A stretch of 64,000 nucleotides of DNA from REBR01 sp033721915. Lineage in GTDB: Bacteria; Pseudomonadota; Gammaproteobacteria; Pseudomonadales; Oleiphilaceae. A model generated the notes under the pieces. It was not told where the DNA came from, did no database searches, and was given only the letters and a program-made list of their open reading frames with translations. Of this stretch, positions 53,890 through 62,005 are shown piece after piece; positions within the stretch are counted from its first letter, which is position 1; each line of letters opens with the position of its first letter. The DNA is taken from contig JAWWAC010000003.1 of assembly GCA_033721915.1 (NCBI GenBank), positions 1 through 64,000 of the forward strand, given 5' to 3'. The position numbers were made by a program, and so were the translations under genes.

Positions 53890-53932
53890 TTGATTTTACG
53901 GGCACGGGCTTTATAATGATTGATCAAATCAT
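53890..53932 (+). promoter_or_regulatory. ectA promoter with overlapping operator-like repeat
   Basis: TTGATT (53890-53895) and TATAAT (53912-53917) are separated by 16 bases, giving one of the best sigma-70-like promoters in the window. An inverted repeat (ATGATT-N5-AATCAT, 53916-53932) starts inside the -10 box and covers the expected start point, a good place for a repressor. No regulator gene such as ectR is adjacent. Confidence 0.6.
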
Positions 53933-54004
53933 CAGAGAGGCGCGACAGACAGAAGGCGATGAGAACCCTTCATTGCTGTGATGTTTTCGCGACACCCTTA
54001 CTTC

Positions 54005-54520
54005 ATGAGTAGCGACAATCCGAGCTCCGATTCCATCGTACTGAGACAGCCGCACAGCGAAGACGGCTACCGACTGCACCGGCTGATTGCCGAGTGCCCT
54101 CCCCTGGATCCCAACTCCATCTACTGCAATCTGCTCCAATGCGACCATTTTGCCGCCACGGGTGTGGCCGCGGAAATGGACGGGCGTCTGGTGGGGTTTA
54201 TCTCCGCTTACATCCCGCCGCAGAAGCCCGACACGGTGTTTGTCTGGCAGGTGGCGGTGCACGGTGACGCCCGTGGCCATGGTCTCGGCAAGCGCATGCT
54301 GAAAGAGATTGTCCGCCGCCCCGCCTGCGCCGGAGTGCGGTTTATGGAGACCACCATTACCGACGACAACGACGCCTCCTGGGGGCTGTTTATGTCGTTT
54401 GCCCGGGATCTGAAGGCCGAAACCGAGCGTAGCGTTTACTTCGAGAGTGAGCGCCACTTCGGTGGACAACACGATTCAGAGCATCTGCTGCGCATTGGTC
54501 CCTTTGCTTCACAGGGTTGA
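54005..54520 (+). CDS. ectA: L-2,4-diaminobutyrate N-acetyltransferase
   Basis: A 171-residue GNAT enzyme. It reads as EctA along its length: CPPLDPNSIYCNLLQCDHFA, GFISAYIPPQKPDTVFVWQVAV, the acetyl-CoA loop DARGHGLGKRML, ACAGVRFMETTITDDNDASW and the end SERHFGGQHDSEHLLRIGPF. It acetylates 2,4-diaminobutyrate to N-gamma-acetyl-diaminobutyrate, the second step of ectoine synthesis. The start is uncertain (GTG 53978, ATG 53981 or ATG 54005); I take MSSDNPSS because the conserved part starts soon after. Unusually, ectB and ectC do not follow: only 78 bases separate it from the aspartate kinase. Confidence 0.92.
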   Translation: MSSDNPSSDSIVLRQPHSEDGYRLHRLIAECPPLDPNSIYCNLLQCDHFAATGVAAEMDGRLVGFISAYIPPQKPDTVFVWQVAVHGDARGHGLGKRMLKEIVRRPACAGVRFMETTITDDNDASWGLFMSFARDLKAETERSVYFESERHFGGQHDSEHLLRIGPFASQG

Positions 54521-54598
54521 CCCCTAACCGGGTGGCCGCCCCCGCTGCGGACGGCAGGCAGAGTGAATCCAAAGTCATTGCAAGCGAAGAACAGAGCC

Positions 54599-56038
54599 AT
54601 GAGCAAACAGCATACAGTAGAGAAAATCGGCGGTACCTCCATGTCCAACTACGAGGCGGTCAGGGACAATATCATTGTCGGTGAGCGTCGCGCGGAAGAG
54701 GTCTATAACCGCATTTTTGTCGTTTCCGCCTATGGCGGTGTCACCGACAAACTTCTGGAACACAAGAAAACCGGCGATCCGGGTGTATACGACCTCTACT
54801 CCCACGCCGAGTCCGACTGGGCCTGGGGGGACGAGCTGAGCAAGCTGTCCAAGCACCTTTGCGATATCAACGACGATCTGTTCGGTGATGAGCTGTTGAG
54901 CCAGCAGGCCAACCAGTTTATCGCCGAGCGTATCGAGGGGGTGCGTAATTGCCTGCTGGATCTGCAGCGGCTGTGTTCCTACGGCCACTTCCAGCTGGAA
55001 GACCACCTTCTGACGGTCCGTGAAATGCTTTCGGGCATTGGTGAGGCACACAGTGCCTTCAACACCACATTGCTGCTCCAGAACGCGGGCTACAATGCCC
55101 GCCTTGTGGACCTTACCGGCTGGCGGGATTCGGAAACGCTGCCCCTGGATGAAAAGATCGCCAAAGCGTTCGAAAAGATTGATCTGAGCCGAGAGCTGGC
55201 CATTGTCACCGGCTATGCCCAATGCAAGGAGGGGCTGATGCGCACCTTCGACCGGGGTTACAGCGAGATGACCTTCAGCCGTATTGCCTGCATCACCGAG
55301 GCCAGGGAGGCGATTATCCACAAGGAGTACCACCTCAGCTCCGCCGACCCGAAGATTGTGGACGCGGAGAAAGTGGTGCCGCTGGGGCGCACCAACTACG
55401 ACGTGGCGGACCAGCTGGCCAACCTGGGCATGGAGGCGATCCACCCCCGTGCCGCCAAGGGTCTGCGTCAGAACGACATCCCGCTGCGACTGAAGAACAC
55501 CTTCGAACCGGAGCACACCGGCACACTGATCACCCGGGACTACATCAGCGAGAAGCCCCAGGTGGAGATCATTGCCGGCAAAAAGCACGTCTTTGCTATC
55601 GAGGTGTTCGACCAGGACATGCAGGGCGAGCCCGGTGCGGACCGTCGCTTCCTGGAGGTGCTGGCCCGCTTCAAGATCCGCTTTGTCACCAAGGACACCA
55701 ACGCCAACACCATCACCCATTACGTGGACACCACACTGCGTAACGTCAAGCGTGTGGTGAAGGCACTGGAAGAGGTGTTCCCCAACGCGGAAATCTCCAC
55801 CCGCAAGCTGGCCATTGTTTCCGCCATCGGCAGCGACATGCGGGTGCCGGGCATCCTGTCCAAGTCGGTGCAGGCACTGGCGGAGGAAGACATCCCCATA
55901 CTGGCACTGCATCAGTGCATGCGTCAGGTGGACATGCAGTTTATTGTGGATGAGTCCAACTACGAGAAGGCCATCACCACGCTGCACCGTATTCTGATTG
56001 AGCCCCACAACCACGAATACGCCATCGTCGCCGCCTGA
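54599..56038 (+). CDS. ask_ect: Aspartate kinase, ectoine-pathway type
   Basis: A 479-residue aspartokinase. The ATP-binding start is VEKIGGTSMSNYEAV, followed by FVVSAYGGVTDKLLEHK, the long insert LLSQQANQFIAERIEGV, and two ACT segments (DTNANTITHYVDTTL, AIVSAIGSDMRVPGI). Its length and sequence style are those of the specialised Ask_Ect enzymes that supply aspartyl phosphate for ectoine synthesis and escape normal feedback control. Position directly behind ectA supports this. The start MSKQHTV has only a weak RBS (GAAGA). Intact ectB and ectC, which normally stand between ectA and ask, are missing here. Confidence 0.92.
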   Translation: MSKQHTVEKIGGTSMSNYEAVRDNIIVGERRAEEVYNRIFVVSAYGGVTDKLLEHKKTGDPGVYDLYSHAESDWAWGDELSKLSKHLCDINDDLFGDELLSQQANQFIAERIEGVRNCLLDLQRLCSYGHFQLEDHLLTVREMLSGIGEAHSAFNTTLLLQNAGYNARLVDLTGWRDSETLPLDEKIAKAFEKIDLSRELAIVTGYAQCKEGLMRTFDRGYSEMTFSRIACITEAREAIIHKEYHLSSADPKIVDAEKVVPLGRTNYDVADQLANLGMEAIHPRAAKGLRQNDIPLRLKNTFEPEHTGTLITRDYISEKPQVEIIAGKKHVFAIEVFDQDMQGEPGADRRFLEVLARFKIRFVTKDTNANTITHYVDTTLRNVKRVVKALEEVFPNAEISTRKLAIVSAIGSDMRVPGILSKSVQALAEEDIPILALHQCMRQVDMQFIVDESNYEKAITTLHRILIEPHNHEYAIVAA

Positions 56039-56215
56039 TGATCCCCCGGGCCGGCCCTGGCCGGCCCATCACGCACCTTTCTGCGTCATTGCCTCTGCCT
56101 ATGCACACCATTGACGCACCCCCCCTGCGCCACTCATCCAGACCTTCCAGAACGGCGTATATATCATTACCAATTACTCAACCCGAACACACATTCACAG
56201 ACCCAGGTAACAGTT

Positions 56216-57313
56216 ATGGACTCACTGCTTGATCCCATCGATCAGCGTGATCCGGAACTGGGTGACGAGAGGCTCAGGACGCAGGAACCGGATTTTGACG
56301 GTGACGCCGAGAGCCGCTGGAGGGAACCAGAGTCCCCGCTTCCGGACATGCCGGATGACAACGAACCGGTCAGTGTCATTGGCCGCTATTTCCGCGATGC
56401 ACACCGTTTTAACCTGCTGGGTGACGAATCCGAGCGGGATCTCTCTGCGGCCCTGAATGACGCACTGGAAACCCTGTTGCGTCAGGTGCCCGGCGCAGAG
56501 CTTTCGGCACTGACCATACGGGATGTGCTGAGCCTGCTGGAGCACGCCGATGTCACACTGGATGAGGCCGGCGAGAAGGCCATGAAGTCCGTGGAGGAGT
56601 GTCGCAGCCGACTGATTGAGAGCAACCTGCGCCTGGCGGTGCACCTGGCCCGTGGTCAGCAGAACCGTGGCCTGCCCTTGCCGGACCTGATCCAGGAAGG
56701 CAATGTGGGTCTGATCAAGGCGGTGGAGCGATTCGACCCCTCACGGGGCTTCAAGTTCTCCACCTACGCCTACTGGTGGATTGCTGAGGAGATCAAGCGG
56801 GCCATCAAGCGTGGGCGCCGTGTGGTGCGCACACCGGACCATGTGGTGGATGAGATCCGCCGTGTGCAGGCGGTGGAGGCACGACTGGCCCGTACCCTGG
56901 GGGAGCTGCCCACACGGGAGGCCCTGGCCGAGGCCACGGACAGCACACCGGCACGCATTGAAGAGCTGTACCGCTTTGCCCGCCCGGAAGTTTCCACCGC
57001 CACGCCCATTGCTATCGAGGGGGACCTGACCCTGTCCGATACCCTGATGGACACCGAGGCGCATCCGGTGGACGAATCACTCGGTGAGCGGGACCAGCAG
57101 CGGGTTCTGGATGAGGTGCTGTCCCTGCTCCGGCCCCGTGAAGGGGAGATACTGCGCCGGCGCTTCGGCCTTGGTATGCGCGAACCCGAGACGCTGCAGA
57201 TCATCTCCGAGGACATGGGCATCAGCCGTGAACGGGTGCGCCAGATCGAGAAGGCGGCCATGAAGAAGCTGCGGGAGCATTCCGCGGACTTTGCCCACCT
57301 GGCCGGCAACTAG
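56216..57313 (+). CDS. Sigma-70 family factor, divergent RpoS-like
   Basis: A 365-residue group 2-type sigma factor. An acidic N-terminal stretch of about 65 residues precedes region 1.2 (VSVIGRYFRDAHRFNLL). Region 2 contains RLIESNLRLAVHLA, LPDLIQEGNVGLIKAVERFDP and FKFSTYAYWWIAEEIKRAIKR. Region 3 follows (TPDHVVDEIRRVQAVEARL), and region 4 ends with ISEDMGISRERVRQIEKAAMKKL. Segment 2.3-2.4 departs from the RpoD/RpoS standard (YATWWIRQAIxRAI), so promoter choice may differ. It lies 177 bases behind the ectoine genes, which suggests a stress role, but it has its own terminator and may have its own promoter. The start MDSLLDP follows AGGTAAC. Confidence 0.85.
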   Translation: MDSLLDPIDQRDPELGDERLRTQEPDFDGDAESRWREPESPLPDMPDDNEPVSVIGRYFRDAHRFNLLGDESERDLSAALNDALETLLRQVPGAELSALTIRDVLSLLEHADVTLDEAGEKAMKSVEECRSRLIESNLRLAVHLARGQQNRGLPLPDLIQEGNVGLIKAVERFDPSRGFKFSTYAYWWIAEEIKRAIKRGRRVVRTPDHVVDEIRRVQAVEARLARTLGELPTREALAEATDSTPARIEELYRFARPEVSTATPIAIEGDLTLSDTLMDTEAHPVDESLGERDQQRVLDEVLSLLRPREGEILRRRFGLGMREPETLQIISEDMGISRERVRQIEKAAMKKLREHSADFAHLAGN

Positions 57314-57350
57314 ATGGACGCATTACCCAGTCGACCCTAGTCCGACCGCA

Positions 57351-57376
57351 AAAAAAGCCCCCGCATGGGGGCTTTT
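57351..57376. terminator. Intrinsic terminator after the sigma factor gene
   Basis: GCCCCC-GCAT-GGGGGC is flanked by an A-run on the left and TTTT on the right. It is a classic intrinsic terminator, 38 bases past the sigma factor stop. The A-run gives U residues on the other strand too, so it can also stop the convergent DUF3429 transcript. Confidence 0.9.
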
Positions 57377-57407
57377 CTGTATCCGGCTTTCGTGATTCGG
57401 TGGCTGT

Positions 57408-57860
57408 TCAGATCAGTCCGATAACCAGTGCCAGTGCCACGGCCAGCTGGCAGAGGATGACCATGACGGTCAGGCTCAGTCGCAGCGTCAGGTACCAGTC
57501 CGGCCAGTAACGGCTCATCACGCGGCGGTCCGTGATGTACAGCAGCAGATACAGCAGCGGGTAGACCAGTATGGCCAGTGGGTGTGGCAGCAGGACCGTA
57601 AACAGGGCACTGAGGAAAAAGAACTGGCTCAGCAGAAGGGCGCTGACCGGAGAGATGGGGTAGGTGCGCTCCTCCAGCTGCATGCCGATGGGCCAGTAGA
57701 CCCCGGCCATAAAGGCCAGTATGCCGGCGCTGTAGAGAAAAAACAGCCGGCTGGCCAGCTCCGCACCGGCTGGCCACAGGTAAACGGCCAGCACGGCGGC
57801 AATAAACGGAATCATACCGCCAAGGCCACAGGCGATTACCAGACGTTGAACCGACAGCAT
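57408..57860 (-). CDS. DUF3429 membrane protein
   Basis: A 150-residue protein with about five membrane helices (e.g. LVIACGLGGMIPFIAAVLAVYLW; LAILVYPLLYLLLYI). The short motif AGVYWPIGMQ and the sequence SRLFFLYSAGILAFMAG match DUF3429, a family of unknown function. The ATG overlaps the stop of the preceding DUF6482 gene by one base (TGATG), so both are made from one message. It ends at the shared terminator. Confidence 0.85.
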   Translation of the reverse strand: MLSVQRLVIACGLGGMIPFIAAVLAVYLWPAGAELASRLFFLYSAGILAFMAGVYWPIGMQLEERTYPISPVSALLLSQFFFLSALFTVLLPHPLAILVYPLLYLLLYITDRRVMSRYWPDWYLTLRLSLTVMVILCQLAVALALVIGLI

Positions 57861-58159
57861 CAGTGGGCACCCTGTGTTGGCAGGCGCAGTGGATCGCTGG
57901 GATTGCCATCCAGGCCAATCATTTCATTGTAGGCGGAGTCGTGCACCAGTGTTCTGGGAGGCAGCCCGTAATGATCCAGAAGATCGTTCATGGCGGCGCT
58001 GCTGGGCAGAAGCAGTGTCTGGTGCTCGTTGTCCGAGAGCATATAGAGCTGGTCGTTGAGCCAGAGGCGGGCAATATAGTGCTTGCCTTCAATGGAGTGG
58101 ATCTCAACGCGGCTGACAGGGACTGTCAGCTCCTTGAGTTGCTGTAAGGTGATTCGCAT
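57860..58159 (-). CDS. DUF6482 family protein
   Basis: A 99-residue soluble protein. The beginning RITLQQLKELTVPVSRVEIHSIEGKHYIARL and the late motif LPPRTLVHDSAYNEMIGLD match DUF6482, a small family of unknown function common in halophilic and marine gammaproteobacteria. It is the first gene of a two-gene transcript with DUF3429. GGAGG precedes the start. Confidence 0.8.
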   Translation of the reverse strand: MRITLQQLKELTVPVSRVEIHSIEGKHYIARLWLNDQLYMLSDNEHQTLLLPSSAAMNDLLDHYGLPPRTLVHDSAYNEMIGLDGNPSDPLRLPTQGAH

Positions 58160-58222
58160 AAAAAACCCTCCGGAATGTGGAAGGTTTTACGAGACGCGTA
58201 TGCGGCTGGATGGCTTTGTGGT

Positions 58223-58267
58223 GAAAAAAAAGCACTATTAATTGAGTCAATAGAGGCCATAGTGCTT
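58223..58267 (-). terminator. Intrinsic terminator of the pdxH-crcB run
   Basis: On the minus strand AAGCACTAT and ATAGTGCTT form a perfect 9-bp stem (58230-58238 with 58259-58267, 20-base loop) followed by a run of T residues. It lies 36 bases beyond the last crcB stop. Confidence 0.85.
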
Positions 58268-58302
58268 GTGCGGCATAATGGATCGGGTATGGGGTCGCTG
58301 AC

Positions 58303-58701
58303 TTATTCCGGTTTCCGCCCTGTCCGCCCCATCCTGAAGCCGAGGGCGACCGCCACCAGCGCCAGTGCTGTGGTCAGCCCCAGGTTCAGCCAGGCCTGAC
58401 TCCAGGCACCGGTTTCGATCAGCACCAGGGTCTCCAGTGTGAACAGGGAAAAGGTGGTAAAGCCGCCACAGAAACCGGTCATGGCAAAGTGGCGCCGATG
58501 GAGGGTGGCGAGCGTGGGGTGGGGTGGCATAGCACGTCCGGCCAGCCAGCCGATCAGCAGTGAACCGGCCACGTTCACCGACAGTGTGGCCAGCGGCAGC
58601 CCGCTCCATGTGGCCTCCGGCAGCCACTGCTGCAATGCGTGACGGGACAGGCTGCCGAGCAGGCTGCCCAGGGCCACCCAGAATGCGGCCCGGGGGCTCA
58701 A
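58303..58701 (-). CDS. crcB: Fluoride channel CrcB, second copy
   Basis: A 132-residue Fluc/CrcB fluoride channel subunit with four helices. Signature segments: LLGSLSRHAL, PLATLSVNVAGSLLIGWL, with the conserved Asn, and GFCGGFTTFSLFTLETLVL, with the Phe-box pattern. It should export cytoplasmic fluoride down its gradient. The start is a TTG overlapping the previous crcB stop (TTGA), giving tight coupling and probably balanced production. Two adjacent, non-identical copies suggest a heterodimer or a dual-topology pair. Confidence 0.9.
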   Translation of the reverse strand: MSPRAAFWVALGSLLGSLSRHALQQWLPEATWSGLPLATLSVNVAGSLLIGWLAGRAMPPHPTLATLHRRHFAMTGFCGGFTTFSLFTLETLVLIETGAWSQAWLNLGLTTALALVAVALGFRMGRTGRKPE

Positions 58702-59096
58702 AGCACCGCTCCGGTCTGGCTCAGAAGCAGCCGCACCCCGGTGGCCCCCAGCCAGAGGGTGGCCATGCAGCCGAACAGTGACAGAATGATATTGGCCACC
58801 GCCTGGCTGGCCTCCCCCTGCTGAAACAGCATCAGTGTCTGCAGGCTGAAAGAGGACACGGTGGTGTAGCTGCCGCAGAAACCGGCCATCAGCAGGGCCA
58901 TGGTGGCCTTGTCCAGGCCGCCCTGTGTGCCGGCCAGCACCGCCAGTGCCCCCATCAGGGCGCAGCCGCTGAGATTCACCAGCAGAGTGCCCCAGGGAAA
59001 GACCTCGCCGGTGCGCTGCACCACCAGGCCATTGACCCAGTAACGCAGTGCACCGCCTGCCGCACCGCCCAGTGCCACCGCCAGCCAGCTGATCAT
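58698..59096 (-). CDS. crcB: Fluoride channel CrcB, first copy
   Basis: A 132-residue CrcB subunit. It carries LGGAAGGALRYWVN, FPWGTLLVNLSGCALMG and GFCGSYTTVSSFSLQTLMLF, all matching the Fluc family, and four membrane helices. The ATG overlaps the tag stop (ATGA). It differs clearly from the next copy, for instance in the second Phe position (TTVSSF against TTFSLF). No fluoride riboswitch was recognised; the genes lie inside a longer transcript. Confidence 0.92.
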   Translation of the reverse strand: MISWLAVALGGAAGGALRYWVNGLVVQRTGEVFPWGTLLVNLSGCALMGALAVLAGTQGGLDKATMALLMAGFCGSYTTVSSFSLQTLMLFQQGEASQAVANIILSLFGCMATLWLGATGVRLLLSQTGAVL

Positions 59097-59698
59097 GTGT
59101 CCGCACCCGGCAGGAAAAAGGCCTGGCTCTGGGTGAGGGTCTCCTTCCTTGCAGGGCACCCCAGCAGGTGATCATTGACCATGCCCACCGCTTGCATGAA
59201 GGCGTAGCAGATGGTGGGGCCGACAAAGGTGAAACCGCGCTTTTTCAGGGCGGCGGACATGGCCCTGGAGGCGTCAGTCTGGGTGGGGATCTCGTGGAAA
59301 TGGCGGAATTCATGGACCACCGGGCGGCCCTGCACAAAGGACCAGAGGAAGACGCTGAAGTCCTCGCCACGGGAGGCCATGGCCCGGTAGCCGGCGGCGT
59401 TTTTCAGCACGGAGCGGATCTTGAGGCGGTTGCGGACAATGTCCGGGTTGGTCATCAGCCGGTCCAGGTCCGACTCGTCAAATTCCGCCAGACGCCAGGG
59501 GTCGAATCCGGCAAAGGCCGCCCGGTAGCCTGCCTGCTTGCGCAGTATGGTCAGCCAGCTCAGCCCCGCCTGCTGGCCGTCCAGGCAGAGCTTCTCGAAC
59601 AGCACCAGCGGGTCCGCCACGGGGCGCCCCCAGACCCGGTCGTGGTATTCGATGTAATCCTCTGCTGTGCCGCACCAGGGGCAGCGCCCGCCGGCCAT
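59093..59698 (-). CDS. tag: DNA-3-methyladenine glycosylase I
   Basis: A 201-residue Tag enzyme that removes 3-methyladenine from DNA in base excision repair. Family features: the N-terminal zinc Cys in RCPWC, DYIEYHDRVWGRP, FEKLCLDGQQAGLSWLTILRKQ, KKRGFTFVGPTICYAFMQAVGMVNDH and the last zinc-site part HLLGCP. Start MAGGRCPW; its ATG overlaps the esterase stop by one base (TAATG). Length is usual (about 190). Confidence 0.95.
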   Translation of the reverse strand: MAGGRCPWCGTAEDYIEYHDRVWGRPVADPLVLFEKLCLDGQQAGLSWLTILRKQAGYRAAFAGFDPWRLAEFDESDLDRLMTNPDIVRNRLKIRSVLKNAAGYRAMASRGEDFSVFLWSFVQGRPVVHEFRHFHEIPTQTDASRAMSAALKKRGFTFVGPTICYAFMQAVGMVNDHLLGCPARKETLTQSQAFFLPGADT

Positions 59699-60363
59699 TA
59701 CCGATCCAGCCGCTGTCTCAGCCACTGGCCGATGTGGCGGATCTCATCCGGGTGCACCGCATGGGGCATGGGGTAACTGCGGTACTCCACCGGATAGCCC
59801 CGGGCCTTGAGGGTGTGCACGGTACGCTGTCCGAGCAGCTCCGGCACCATGGGGTCGGCGGTGCCGTGGCAGACCAGTATGGGCAGGTCGGCATTGGCCT
59901 TGTGGGGCTGGATGGTGTCGGCGGTGGCAAAATAGGAGGACAGCACCAGAAGCCCTCCCAGGCGCTCCGGGTGGGTCAGCGCCGTGTGCAGCACCACGGC
60001 GCCCCCCTGGGAGAAGCCCGCCAGTATGATCCGCTCGCCGGCCACGCCCCGCTCCCTTTCCCGCTGCACAAAGGCCCTGGCGTCTTCGGCGGAGCGGCTG
60101 AGCTGTTCGTTGTCCACGGAGCGGTCGATATCAATGGCGCGGATATCGTACCAGGAGGGCATGGAAGCACCGCCATTGATGGTCACCGGGCGTGAGGGGG
60201 CGTGGGGGAAAATAAACCGCACACGGGCGGAATCGGGCAGGTTCAGCTCCGGCACGATGGGCTCGAAGTCATGGCCGTCCGCCCCCAGTCCATGGAGCAG
60301 TATCACGGTGGCATCGGCATCGCCGCCTTTGGGGTTGATCTCGACACAGGGTAACAGGGCCAT
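59698..60363 (-). CDS. Carboxylesterase/phospholipase of the EstB type
   Basis: A 221-residue alpha/beta hydrolase of the small dienelactone-like carboxylesterase family (Pseudomonas EstB, acyl-protein thioesterase group). Triad: Ser in LAGFSQGGAV, Asp in HGTADPMVP, His in PMPHAVHPDE; oxyanion segment ILLHGLGADGHDF. It should hydrolyse short carboxyl esters or lysophospholipids. GGAGCGAG precedes MALLPCV. It sits between the PPTase gene (89-base gap) and tag (one-base overlap). Confidence 0.92.
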   Translation of the reverse strand: MALLPCVEINPKGGDADATVILLHGLGADGHDFEPIVPELNLPDSARVRFIFPHAPSRPVTINGGASMPSWYDIRAIDIDRSVDNEQLSRSAEDARAFVQRERERGVAGERIILAGFSQGGAVVLHTALTHPERLGGLLVLSSYFATADTIQPHKANADLPILVCHGTADPMVPELLGQRTVHTLKARGYPVEYRSYPMPHAVHPDEIRHIGQWLRQRLDR

Positions 60364-60452
60364 TCTGGTTCTCGCTCCGGGTGGCAGTAAACGGGGTTTG
60401 CGGGGGACTCTCCGTGAGAGTTCTGTGAAGCTAACAGGGATTGCCCACGGCC

Positions 60453-61169
60453 TCAACCGCCGGGTCGGCACGCCAGGTCCGTCAGCAGCCGCCAGGGGCG
60501 GCTTTTCTCCGGTGGCCGTGGTAATGACGTTCCCCGTCCCTGCCAGAACAGGCTGAGCCAGTAGCCGCGGAAATCCACCGCCGCTGCCTGCCAGCCGGGC
60601 TGCCCCGGGGGCAGGGTCAGTTGCCAGTCGGAGGGGTCCGTGCCGCCGGCGGCGAGTTGCAGTTGCTGGTGGGTATTGGCGATGCCCTGGTGTGTGGCCT
60701 TGAGCCAGGCCTCCTTGAGGGTCCACAGCAACAGAAAGCGGTCCAGCGCCATGGCCACTGTCATTGCGTTCAGGCAGTCCTGTTCACACTGGCTGAACCA
60801 GCGACTGGCCAGTCGCTGCCACGGCGGCCGGCGCTGTCGGTGCTCCAGGTCCAGCCCGACAGCGGCCCGGTGCAGGGCACAGACCGCCAGGCCCTGGCTG
60901 TGGGCCAGTGCGCCATGGAGTCCGCAACCGAGGGGTAGGCGTGGCGGGCCGACTGCGGCGACCTGTTCCGGGTCCGCCAGTGGGTTCTCGGCGGCCAGTG
61001 CCCCCATCAGCAGCTCACGGGAGTGGCGGTATTCACGGCGCCGACCGGGCTCGACGAGTGTGGCAAGGCGGGCCCGCTGTTCGCTGTTCAGCTGGCTGCT
61101 TTGCGGCAGATCGCCGTCCAGTGAGCGCCAGTAAAGGCGGGGGCCTGCCGTCCCGGTGGCGGCTGTCAT
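60453..61169 (-). CDS. 4'-phosphopantetheinyl transferase, Sfp type
   Basis: A 238-residue Sfp-type transferase. The magnesium/CoA motifs are VGLDLEHRQR, RWFSQCEQDCL and WTLKEAWLKATHQGI. It would attach the 4'-phosphopantetheine arm to carrier proteins of fatty acid, polyketide or peptide synthases. No such synthase is in the window. The ATG overlaps the pdxH stop by one base (TGATG). Confidence 0.88.
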   Translation of the reverse strand: MTAATGTAGPRLYWRSLDGDLPQSSQLNSEQRARLATLVEPGRRREYRHSRELLMGALAAENPLADPEQVAAVGPPRLPLGCGLHGALAHSQGLAVCALHRAAVGLDLEHRQRRPPWQRLASRWFSQCEQDCLNAMTVAMALDRFLLLWTLKEAWLKATHQGIANTHQQLQLAAGGTDPSDWQLTLPPGQPGWQAAAVDFRGYWLSLFWQGRGTSLPRPPEKSRPWRLLTDLACRPGG

Positions 61170-61804
61170 CAGGGCTGTAGCCGCGTCAGTGACCAGCCGC
61201 TCCCGTGGCGCTGGTAACTGAAACGGTCATGGAGCCGGCTGGGGCGGCCCTGCCAGAACTCCACCCGGTCCGGCACCAGACGGTAACCGCCCCAGAAATC
61301 CGGCAGTGGTACCTCACTGCCCTGGAATTGCTGCTCCAGGTCCGACAGTCGCTGCTCCAGCTCTGCCCTTGAACCGATGGACTGGCTCTGGCGGGACACC
61401 CAGGCGCCGATCTGGCTGCCACGGGGCCGGCTGTGAAAGTAGCGGTCCGACTCCTCACGGCTGACCCGGCTTACGCGGCCTTCCAGGGTGACCTGCCGGT
61501 TCAGTGCCAGCCAGGGAAACAGAAGGGTCGCCCTGGGATTGTCGGACAGATCTCGCCCCTTGCGGCTGTCGTAATTGCTGTAAAAGACGAAACCGTTTTG
61601 ATCAAAGCCCTTGAGCAGCACGGTCCGCAGGCCGGGCATTGCATTGGCGCTGGCGGTGGCCAGTGAGCAGGCGTTCACATCTTCAATGCCCGCCTTTTGG
61701 GCATCGCTGAACCAGGCTTCAAACTGGGCCACTGGGTCCTCAAGCAGGTCCTTACGGTCCAGCCCGGCACTTTCAAAGTCACGGCGCAGATCGCTGATAT
61801 CCAT
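61169..61804 (-). CDS. pdxH: Pyridoxamine 5'-phosphate oxidase
   Basis: A 211-residue PdxH, which makes pyridoxal phosphate from PNP or PMP using FMN and O2. Conserved parts: [65 protein letters not shown], and the C-terminal [26 protein letters not shown]. The start MDISDLRR is chosen by family pattern; the upstream frame is open but unrelated. It heads a six-gene minus-strand run ending at the crcB pair. Confidence 0.97.
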   Translation of the reverse strand: MDISDLRRDFESAGLDRKDLLEDPVAQFEAWFSDAQKAGIEDVNACSLATASANAMPGLRTVLLKGFDQNGFVFYSNYDSRKGRDLSDNPRATLLFPWLALNRQVTLEGRVSRVSREESDRYFHSRPRGSQIGAWVSRQSQSIGSRAELEQRLSDLEQQFQGSEVPLPDFWGGYRLVPDRVEFWQGRPSRLHDRFSYQRHGSGWSLTRLQP

Positions 61805-62005
61805 GGTGGCTTCTGTCTCCGGCGCAAATAGGTTTATTTTACAGGGCCCCTGGCCGTTGGCACAGGCACCATGGCTGGACATGCCCCTTATGAGGGTTTC
61901 TTCATGGGCGGATGTGTCAGGGGCCCCGGACAGTTATAATGCCCCATAAATCCCTTTGCTGCATGGACAGGACAGGGGAAAGCCGTTTTCAGACAGGAGA
62001 ATTTC

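Noticed and set aside
54575..56014. 479-codon open frame on the minus strand
   Set aside because: It is the exact shadow of the aspartate kinase gene in a GC-rich genome; its translation is rich in His, Val and Gly and shows no family motif.
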